From: Acidobacteriota bacterium
GTDB lineage: Bacteria; Acidobacteriota; Vicinamibacteria; Vicinamibacterales; UBA2999
Reading direction: 5' to 3'
DNA length: 5,798 bases
Assembly: GCA_947465645.1 (NCBI GenBank)
Contig: CANIBQ010000172.1
Location: 1 to 5,798, forward strand
Position numbers and translations under genes: made by a program. This document shows positions 1 through 5,798 of this stretch, piece by piece; the first letter of the stretch is position 1; every line of letters begins with the position of its first letter. Below the pieces are notes generated by a model. The model was not told the DNA's origin and searched no databases. It saw nothing but the letters and a program-made list of their open reading frames with translations.

Positions 1-84
1 AGCCCGAACGACGACACGTGGGACGGCGTGGCGCTGGCGCTCTTCCTCGAGAACGGCGCCATGACGTTCGCCGCCACGAAGTAG
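1..84 (+). CDS. 3' end of an unidentified gene (partial)
   Basis: An open frame runs in from the left edge and ends at TAG 82-84, giving the last 27 residues of a protein whose start lies outside the window. All 27 sense codons end in G or C, exactly the bias of the confident genes downstream, which is good evidence that the frame is truly coding. The visible tail is short, acidic at first (SPNDDTWDG) and then alternately hydrophobic (VALALFLENG), ending in AATK. It could be the last beta strand of a globular domain. No family can be named from so little. The gene ends 31 nt before the next start candidate, and no hairpin terminator is visible in the gap, so read-through into the next cluster is possible. 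Confidence 0.65.
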   Translation, partial: SPNDDTWDGVALALFLENGAMTFAATK

Positions 85-106
85 GCTGACTCATGGCACT
101 CATTTT

Positions 107-138
107 GGAGGGAAAATGCCGTTGGACATGAAGGGAGG
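107..138 (+). promoter_or_regulatory. Two competing ribosome binding sites for the first YtxH-like gene
   Basis: GGAGGG at 107-112 lies 3 nt before ATG 116. AGGGAGG at 132-138 lies 4 nt before the in-frame GTG 143. Both sites are strong matches at slightly short spacing. The second would give a protein starting at residue 10 of the longer form (NEQSRVMAG follows the initiator), which resembles the short polar leaders of YtxH proteins. The sequence alone does not decide between them. Confidence 0.5.
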
Positions 139-409
139 ACGCGTGAACGAACAGTCACGAGTGATGGCGGGCGCCCTGGTCGGCGCCCTGGTGGGGGCCG
201 CGGCTGGCTACCTCTTCTTTACCGAGCGCGGCCAGGTGCTGCGGGACCGGATGGAACCGGCGGTGGACGAAATGAAGCGGGAGTTTACGAGATTTCGAAA
301 GACCATCGACAAAGTGGGCGAGATGGCCAACGACGGCATGCGCGTCATGAACGAGTTCAACGCGGCGCGTTCGCAGTCGTCGTACGTCGGCGATCGCACC
401 TCGCACTGA
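116..409 (+). CDS. YtxH-like glycine-zipper membrane protein
   Basis: A small membrane-anchored protein of 97 residues, or 88 if translation starts at GTG 143. After a short polar leader, residues 17-35 form one hydrophobic helix with glycines at 19, 23, 27 and 31, a four-residue glycine zipper suited to close helix packing. The helix ends at FFTERGQ, where canonical YtxH proteins have an APKSG-type turn, and is followed by a charged amphipathic helix (about 38-85) with many K, R, D and E residues. There is no catalytic motif. The family role is unknown; Bacillus YtxH is a general-stress protein. Here the gene heads a three-gene cluster, 5 nt ahead of the DUF948-like gene. The YtxH assignment rests on layout and neighbours more than on sequence signature. 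The exact start is uncertain. Confidence 0.75.
   Translation: MPLDMKGGRVNEQSRVMAGALVGALVGAAAGYLFFTERGQVLRDRMEPAVDEMKREFTRFRKTIDKVGEMANDGMRVMNEFNAARSQSSYVGDRTSH
170..193 (+). repeat. Tandem 12-nt duplication inside the glycine zipper
   Basis: GGCGCCCTGGTC (170-181) is followed directly by GGCGCCCTGGTG (182-193), 11 of 12 bases identical. The pair encodes GALV-GALV, so it sets the four-residue glycine spacing of the membrane helix. It may be a recent in-frame duplication, or simply codon bias acting on a repetitive peptide. Confidence 0.6.
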
Positions 410-414
410 CGGCC

Positions 415-849
415 ATGCCCGCAGGAAATCTGGACACGACGAACCTGCTGCTGGGGATCATGGCGGCGGTCAGCGTCCTCGAGGCGCTGCTGTTGATAGC
501 CGTCGGCATCTTCGCGTATCGCCTGTACGCGCAGGCGATGCAGGCCGTTCGCGAGGTCGAACAGCGCCAGGTGGCGCCGCTCGTCGCGAAGGTCAACGTG
601 CTGATGGATAGAGTTGACGGCATCCTGGGAGACGTGAAGGAGGTCACGACGCGCGTCACGAAGCAGACCGAGCGCGTCGATCTGGCCATTCACGGGACGA
701 TGGAGCGGGTGGACGAGACCGCCGCCCGCGTACGGAGCTCGGTGGCGTCGCGGCTCGGGCGCGTGTTCGCGCTCGCGCACGGCGTGAGATGCGCGATGGA
801 CGGGATTTTCAACGGCCGGCGGGCCTCGGGAGAGGCGCCCGCGGCGTAA
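415..849 (+). CDS. DUF948/YtxG-like single-pass coiled-coil protein
   Basis: A 144-residue protein with one N-terminal membrane helix (about 11-38, LLLGIMAAVSVLEALLLIAV and on), carrying a glutamate at position 23 inside the membrane span. A long predicted coiled coil follows (about 42-110) in which the pair Arg-Val recurs at 66, 80, 87, 98 and 105, spacings of 14, 7, 11 and 7. The last 30 residues are basic and then Ala/Gly-rich. This layout fits the DUF948 (YtxG) family of unknown function, which in Bacillus is encoded beside ytxH. No strong Shine-Dalgarno precedes ATG 415, only 5 nt after the upstream stop, so re-initiation or coupling is likely. An in-frame ATG at 460 would cut into the membrane helix and is less likely. 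The lone cysteine lies near residue 124. Function is unknown; a bitopic envelope scaffold is the natural guess. Confidence 0.8.
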   Translation: MPAGNLDTTNLLLGIMAAVSVLEALLLIAVGIFAYRLYAQAMQAVREVEQRQVAPLVAKVNVLMDRVDGILGDVKEVTTRVTKQTERVDLAIHGTMERVDETAARVRSSVASRLGRVFALAHGVRCAMDGIFNGRRASGEAPAA

Positions 850-874
850 ACGACCCTGAGGGGGAGGAGCAACA

Positions 875-1249
875 ATGGCGGACAGCGACAATCGTTACGA
901 GAATGCAGGCGGCGGCGGTGGGTTCATGCTGGGACTGCTGACGGGCACCGTGCTCGGCGCCGGCCTGGGGATGCTCCTGGCGCCCAAGGCGGGCAACGAG
1001 CTTCGCGGCGCCATCGGAGAGCAGGCCCGCAGCATTGGCAATATCGCCAACGAGCAGTACAAGAAGGCCTCCGAGAACGCGAACGGCTGGGCGGAACGCG
1101 GCCGCGAGTTCGTGGACAAGGCGCGTGACGCGGTCGTTCGCGGCGCCGAAGAAGCGCGCAGCTATGCGCCGACGGCGCCCGGCGGCACCGGGGTGACAGG
1201 CGCGCCTGGCGCCACCGGTTCGACGGGCAGAGACTTCGGCCGCTCATAA
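875..1249 (+). CDS. YtxH domain protein with collagen-like C-terminal tail
   Basis: A 124-residue YtxH protein. An Asp/Asn-rich leader and a run of five glycines (12-16) lead into a hydrophobic helix (17-36) with glycines at 16, 20, 24, 28 and 32, then the family's hallmark LLAPKAGNELR (34-44). Residues 45-96 form an Ala/Glu/Arg-rich amphipathic helix, as is usual for YtxH. The ending is unusual: residues 103-120 are six consecutive Gly-X-Y triplets (GGT, GVT, GAP, GAT, GST, GRD), rich in threonine at Y like bacterial collagen-like proteins. The start is clear: GAGGAG at 864-869 lies 5 nt before ATG 875. The gene follows the DUF948-like gene by 25 nt and is the last of the cluster, directly before a terminator. 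YtxH proteins have no known enzymatic role; stress or envelope function is inferred from Bacillus. Confidence 0.88.
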   Translation: MADSDNRYENAGGGGGFMLGLLTGTVLGAGLGMLLAPKAGNELRGAIGEQARSIGNIANEQYKKASENANGWAERGREFVDKARDAVVRGAEEARSYAPTAPGGTGVTGAPGATGSTGRDFGRS

Positions 1250-1255
1250 ATCGTC

Positions 1256-1283
1256 AGGCGGAGACCTCCGGGTCTCCGCCTTT
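1256..1283 (+). terminator. Intrinsic terminator after the YtxH cluster
   Basis: GGCGGAGACC (1257-1266) and GGTCTCCGCC (1271-1280) form a perfect 10-bp stem closed by a TCCG tetraloop. An extra A-T pair at 1256/1281 extends it. The T tract is short (TTTGT from 1281). It begins 7 nt after the YtxH stop codon. The GC-rich stem is convincing; the poor T tract suggests some read-through. Confidence 0.85.
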
Positions 1284-1285
1284 GT

Positions 1286-1291
1286 CATAAT
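1286..1291 (+). promoter_or_regulatory. Candidate -10 box of the YihY gene
   Basis: CATAAT differs from TATAAT by one base and ends 6 nt before GTG 1298, so transcription would start at or next to the start codon. No -35 match is found; the expected -35 position falls inside the terminator stem. There is no Shine-Dalgarno at usable spacing (GAGG 1294-1297 touches the start codon), which fits a leaderless mRNA. Inference only. Confidence 0.45.
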
Positions 1292-1297
1292 GCGAGG

Positions 1298-2200
1298 GTG
1301 ACGCCGGCCCGCATGCTGCGCCGCTTGCGCGCGGAGCTCCGCTTTTCGGGCCTCGCCGCGTGGCGCGCGCTCGTTCAACTCGTCAACAGCAACGCTCTGA
1401 CGCACGCGGCGGCGATCGCGTACTACGCCCTTCTCTCGCTCTTTCCATTTCTCCTCCTCGTCATCTCGATGCTCGGATCGGTCACCGCCGCCGATGAAGA
1501 CCGCCTCGCGGTGCTGACCTTCGTGTTCCGGTACTTTCCCACCCAGCTCGATTTCGTCGCCACCCAGCTCGACGCGTTCCGTCAGACGCGCGTGCAGATC
1601 GGCCTGGCTGGCAGCGTCGCGCTGATCTGGGCGTCACTCGGGGTGTTCGGCGCCATCACCAGCGCCGTCAACGAGGCCTGGGGCGTGGAGAAGCAGCGCG
1701 GCTTTCTCAAGCACCGCATGGTGTCGTTCCTCATGCTCGTCGCCGCAGGGGGAGTGATGATCGTCGCGCTCGTGCTCGTGGGCTTCATCGAGGTGGTGCA
1801 GGCGCGATGGTTCGGCGGGATGGTGGCGCGCTTTCAGTGGATGGAGGCGGCGCAGACGCTGACGTTCCGGTATTCGGCCACCATCCTGCTGATCTTCGCG
1901 GTGGGACTCGTCTTCTATTTCATCCCGAACGCGAAGACGCGATTCCGCGACGTCTGGGTGGGCGCGATCGTGACCGGCGTGCTGTGGCGGCTCGCGTTCG
2001 ATGGCTTCGCGTGGTATATCGGGAGCAACAGCCGGATGACCATGATCCATGGATCGATCGCCACGGTCGTGGTGTTCCTGCTCTGGATCTATGTGTCTGC
2101 GGCGATCCTGATGTTCGGCGTTGAATTCACCGCCTCGTACGCGCGCCTCCGGCGGCGCCGTCCCGAAGAGATGCCGGCCGCCCCGACACCGAGGACGTGA
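1298..2200 (+). CDS. YihY/UPF0761 (BrkB-type) inner-membrane protein
   Basis: A 300-residue integral membrane protein of the YihY/BrkB family, once mislabelled ribonuclease BN. Six membrane helices can be read at about 37-60, 99-120, 141-167, 192-210, 220-241 and 255-276. Family hallmarks are the AAAIAYYALLSLFP stretch in helix 1 (YY at 42-43, FP at 49-50), the IPN turn after helix 4 (209-211), and GSIATVVVFLLWIY opening helix 6 (from 252). The N-terminus is basic and the C-terminal tail is Arg- then Pro-rich, both consistent with cytoplasmic ends. The molecular function of the family is not established; transport or envelope roles have been suggested. The chosen GTG at 1298 has no spaced Shine-Dalgarno; an in-frame ATG at 1313 would lose only five residues. 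The gene overlaps the protease gene by one base (TGATG), indicating translational coupling. Confidence 0.9.
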   Translation: MTPARMLRRLRAELRFSGLAAWRALVQLVNSNALTHAAAIAYYALLSLFPFLLLVISMLGSVTAADEDRLAVLTFVFRYFPTQLDFVATQLDAFRQTRVQIGLAGSVALIWASLGVFGAITSAVNEAWGVEKQRGFLKHRMVSFLMLVAAGGVMIVALVLVGFIEVVQARWFGGMVARFQWMEAAQTLTFRYSATILLIFAVGLVFYFIPNAKTRFRDVWVGAIVTGVLWRLAFDGFAWYIGSNSRMTMIHGSIATVVVFLLWIYVSAAILMFGVEFTASYARLRRRRPEEMPAAPTPRT

Positions 2201-2974
2201 TGCTCTATCCACCAGTCATCGCCCTGCTCCTGGCCATCACCCTGGTGTCGGTGCAGGAGGAGATCGACATCGGCAAGCAGACCGACGCACAGGTTCGCCA
2301 GCAGATGCCGGAGCTGCGCGACAGCGCGACCATCAATTACATTCGGGCGCTCGGCCGGCAATTGACCGCCCGCGCGGCGGGCCCCAAGTATCCCTACACG
2401 TTCTCGGTCGCCGACTACCGCGAGATCAACGCCTTCGCCCTGCCGGGTGGGCCGGTGTGGCTGCATCGCGGCGTGCTGCAGGCGGCGACCAATGAGTCGC
2501 AGGTCGCTGGCGTGCTCGCCCACGAGATTGCGCACGTGGCGCAGCGGCATGCGGCCGATCAACTCACGAAGGCTATGATGACGAACTGGGGATTGAGCGC
2601 GCTCGGCGCCATCCTCGGCAACAGCGGCGGCGCGGGCACGGCGCAGGTGGCGGCGGGCTTGCTCGCCAACGGCGTGTTCCTGAAGTTCAGCCGCGACGAC
2701 GAGCGGGAGGCAGACGAGGTGGGGTTGCAGATCATGCGGCGGGCGGGCTGGGATCCGCGGGGAATGATCGAGCTGTTCGAGATATTGCGGAAGGAACAGA
2801 GCCGCGACCCCGGGAGCGTGGCGGTGTTCTTCTCGAGTCACCCCTCTCCGCAGGATCGAATTGCGCGCCTGCAGGCCCAGGCGGCCGGCAACCGCGGTGG
2901 GCGCCGCGACAGCCAGCAGTTTCAATCCATTAAGGCACGCCTGCTGAAGATGCCCGCCGCGAAGGCGATGCCGC

Positions 2975-2982
<8 letters not shown>
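2200..2982 (+). CDS. M48 family zinc metalloprotease, probably exported
   Basis: A 260-residue gluzincin peptidase of family M48. Residues 2-18 are hydrophobic ([17 protein letters not shown]), a short signal peptide or membrane anchor with no positive charge before it and no lipobox cysteine. The zinc site is HEIAH at 108-112 (His108 and His112 ligands, Glu109 catalytic), with Glu168 of the SRDDEREAD segment as probable third ligand. SSHPSPQDR (212-220) is the conserved C-terminal motif with His214. The body resembles the catalytic part of periplasmic BepA/LoiP-type proteases, which degrade or refold misassembled outer-membrane proteins, but it ends soon after the HP motif with no TPR domain. 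ATG 2200 is preferred because GAGG 2191-2194 lies 5 nt upstream; the adjacent GTG 2197 would add one residue. The start overlaps the yihY stop by 1 nt, and the end overlaps the DUF255 start by 8 nt. The substrate is unknown. Confidence 0.93.
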
Positions 2983-5095
<2,113 letters not shown>

Positions 5096-5097
5096 GG

Positions 5098-5103
5098 TAA
5101 TCT
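5098..5103 (+). promoter_or_regulatory. Candidate -10 box of the 119-residue protein gene
   Basis: TAATCT fits the TAnnnT form of a -10 element and ends 6 nt before ATG 5110, the same spacing as the box before the YihY gene. A six-T run (5103-5108) lies between box and start, and the nearest GAGG (5094-5097) is 12 nt away, too far for a good ribosome site. No -35 is seen. A leaderless transcript is inferred; co-transcription from the DUF255 gene 14 nt upstream is the alternative. Confidence 0.35.
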
Positions 5104-5109
5104 TTTTTC

Positions 5110-5469
5110 ATGGAATTCTCTGTTGATATCTGGGTGCGGGGCGAGCAGCACGCGACGACCGAGGTCATCGCCACCGTGCCGCGCGAGCCGCGCGAGTGGA
5201 CCGACGGCGACGTGGTGTCCGTGCTCGAAGAAATGCTGCGAACGCTCGACCGGGCGAAGAATCCCGACGCCGATCCGGACCGCCCGGTGTCGCTGCGCGG
5301 TTTCAGTTGGATCGTCAACCCCTTCGAATCAGGCGGGGTCGTCATCGCGCTGGAGCTCACGCTCGGGGCGGTCGTCGCGGGCCCGTTCGACATCCCAGAG
5401 AGCGAGTTGAGCGCGAAGATCAACCGCGTGGTCAGCGCGCAGCGCCCGATCAGCCAGACGATTCACTAG
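5110..5469 (+). CDS. Uncharacterised small soluble protein
   Basis: A 119-residue protein I do not recognise. It has no signal peptide, membrane helix or cysteine, and is acidic overall. It opens with an alternating strand-like segment (MEFSVDIWVRGEQHATTEVI), then a helix-like stretch around 34-49 (DGDVVSVLEEMLRTLDRA), a Pro/Asp-rich linker (51-60), and two further strand-like segments (VSLRGFSWIVNPF and GGVVIALELTLGAVVAG) before a short C-terminal helix. This suggests a small alpha/beta domain. Codon third positions are strongly G/C, which supports real coding. It sits 14 nt after the DUF255 gene and is followed directly by repeat DNA, so it is the last protein gene here. It may be transcribed with the DUF255 gene or from its own leaderless promoter. 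No function is proposed. Confidence 0.85.
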   Translation: MEFSVDIWVRGEQHATTEVIATVPREPREWTDGDVVSVLEEMLRTLDRAKNPDADPDRPVSLRGFSWIVNPFESGGVVIALELTLGAVVAGPFDIPESELSAKINRVVSAQRPISQTIH

Positions 5470-5484
5470 AGAGCGTTTTCCAGA

Positions 5485-5565
5485 CGTACGTAGTGTCCGC
5501 CTTCAGGCGGACCTCAGAGCTCGGCCCGTTAATCGCGGTCCGGCTAAAGCCGGACACTACGTACG
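5485..5565. repeat. Palindromic double-hairpin repeat element (REP/MITE-like)
   Basis: An 81-bp imperfect inverted repeat. Outer arms CGTACGTAGTGTCCG (5485-5499) and CGGACACTACGTACG (5551-5565) match perfectly. The next 14 positions inward are also complementary except at 5500/5550, 5504/5546 and 5507/5543. Each arm also contains its own perfect hairpin: GTCCGCCT-TC-AGGCGGAC (5495-5512) and GTCCGGCT-AA-AGCCGGAC (5538-5555). It begins 15 nt after a stop codon and encodes nothing. From memory, this is one of the repeats common in Vicinamibacteria-type acidobacterial genomes, where spurious translations contain RLKPDTTY. It could be a short transposase-mobilised element or a bidirectional transcription end. 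Confidence 0.85.
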
Positions 5566-5587
5566 AATGGAATCTGGTCTAGAAAAG

Positions 5588-5648
5588 GTTCCGCGTTCCC
5601 GGTTCCGGGTTCGGGTTCCTGGTTCGCGTTCTTGGTTCGCGGTTCGTG
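5588..5648 (+). repeat. Degenerate GTTC-led heptanucleotide tandem repeat
   Basis: GTTC recurs at 5588, 5595, 5602, 5609, 5615, 5622, 5628, 5635 and 5642, nine units with a 7-nt period and two 6-nt units. Typical units are GTTCCGC, GTTCCGG and GTTCGCG. It is non-coding and lies between the palindromic element and the tRNA promoter. It resembles the short tandem heptamer repeats known from several bacterial groups. Unit number probably varies between strains, by slippage (inference). Confidence 0.8.
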
Positions 5649-5670
5649 GGCTCGCCTGTGAATTTGCGGG

Positions 5671-5679
5671 TGGTACACT
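5671..5679 (+). promoter_or_regulatory. Extended -10 promoter of tRNA-Leu
   Basis: TGGTACACT combines a TGn extension (5671-5673) with a TACACT -10 box (5674-5679). Transcription would start near 5686, leaving about 4 nt of leader before the tRNA. No -35 consensus is found 16-18 nt upstream, which is acceptable for an extended -10 promoter. Confidence 0.55.
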
Positions 5680-5689
5680 GCATTTTGCC

Positions 5690-5778
5690 GCCGGGGTGGC
5701 GAAACTGGCAGACGCACGGGACTTAAAATCCTGGGTTCCTCACGGAGCGTGCGGGTTCGATTCCCGCCCCCGGCACCA
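5690..5778 (+). tRNA. tRNA-Leu(UAA)
   Basis: A complete 89-nt class II tRNA. Acceptor stem GCCGGGG (5690-5696) pairs perfectly with CCCCGGC (5768-5774), then A discriminator and encoded CCA (5776-5778). The D stem is GCG (5699-5701) with CGC (5713-5715). Anticodon stem CGGGA/TCCTG (5717-5721/5729-5733, one G-T pair) encloses loop CTTAAAA with anticodon TAA at 5724-5726, reading UUA and probably UUG. The long variable arm folds as GTTCC/GGAGC (5735-5739/5744-5748) around TCAC. The T arm is GCGGG-TTCGATT-CCCGC (5751-5767). The long variable arm and A discriminator fit leucine. Confidence 0.97.
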
Positions 5779-5798
5779 ATGAATAAGCCATGTTTCGA

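Noticed and set aside
1298..2200. Annotation as ribonuclease BN
   Set aside because: The protein is a six-helix membrane protein with no nuclease motif; that name is a historical misassignment for the YihY family.
5196..5582. Open frame of 128 codons overlapping the 119-residue gene
   Set aside because: It is out of frame with the real gene, Arg-rich as GC-rich shadows are, and ends in the translated palindromic repeat.
5588..5648. CRISPR-like periodicity
   Set aside because: Units are 6-7 nt and contiguous, with no spacers and no cas genes. It is a simple tandem repeat.
5567..5782. Open frame of 71 codons across the repeat tract and tRNA
   Set aside because: It translates the GTTC heptamers and the tRNA-Leu gene; its C-terminal part is the usual spurious translation of a leucine tRNA.
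5779..5798. ATG directly after the tRNA CCA as the start of another gene
   Set aside because: Only six codons are visible, with no ribosome site and AT-richer codons than the neighbours, so nothing supports coding.

Overview
The window is high-GC bacterial DNA carrying compact genes, all on the plus strand. Codon third positions are almost always G or C. The best guess is a soil-type Acidobacteriota, probably class Vicinamibacteria. This rests on the paired-hairpin repeat at 5485-5565, which I recall as a frequent dispersed repeat in that group, plus the GC-rich codon use and gene set. I could not verify it by search.

Region 1 (1-84) is the last 27 codons of an unidentified gene entering from the left. 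Region 2 (about 107-1283) is a three-gene cluster of small membrane-anchored proteins: a glycine-zipper YtxH-like protein, a DUF948/YtxG-like single-pass coiled-coil protein, and a second, more typical YtxH protein ending in a short collagen-like Gly-X-Y tail. It is closed by a 10-bp GC-rich stem-loop terminator. The set recalls the Bacillus general-stress ytxGHJ operon and is probably an envelope or stress cluster.

Region 3 (about 1286-5095) is a second unit of three overlapping genes: a YihY/UPF0761 six-helix membrane protein, an M48 zinc metalloprotease with an N-terminal hydrophobic export segment, and a 706-residue DUF255 (YyaL/SPATA20-type) protein with a thioredoxin-like CHWC motif and an alpha-barrel epimerase-like body. 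The 1-nt and 8-nt overlaps point to translational coupling. A shared role in envelope or protein quality control is possible but unproven. Region 4 (5098-5469) is a small soluble protein I do not recognise. It and the YihY gene both lack a usable Shine-Dalgarno and have a -10-like box exactly 6 nt before the start, suggesting leaderless mRNAs.

Region 5 (5470-5689) has no gene. It holds the palindromic double-hairpin element, then nine copies of a degenerate GTTC-led heptanucleotide repeat, then an extended -10 promoter. Region 6 (5690-5778) is a complete class II tRNA-Leu(UAA) with encoded CCA. I see no CRISPR array, insertion sequence, phage gene or defence gene. The most intriguing parts are the yihY-M48-DUF255 overlap cluster, the collagen-tailed YtxH protein and the structured repeat tract beside the tRNA.
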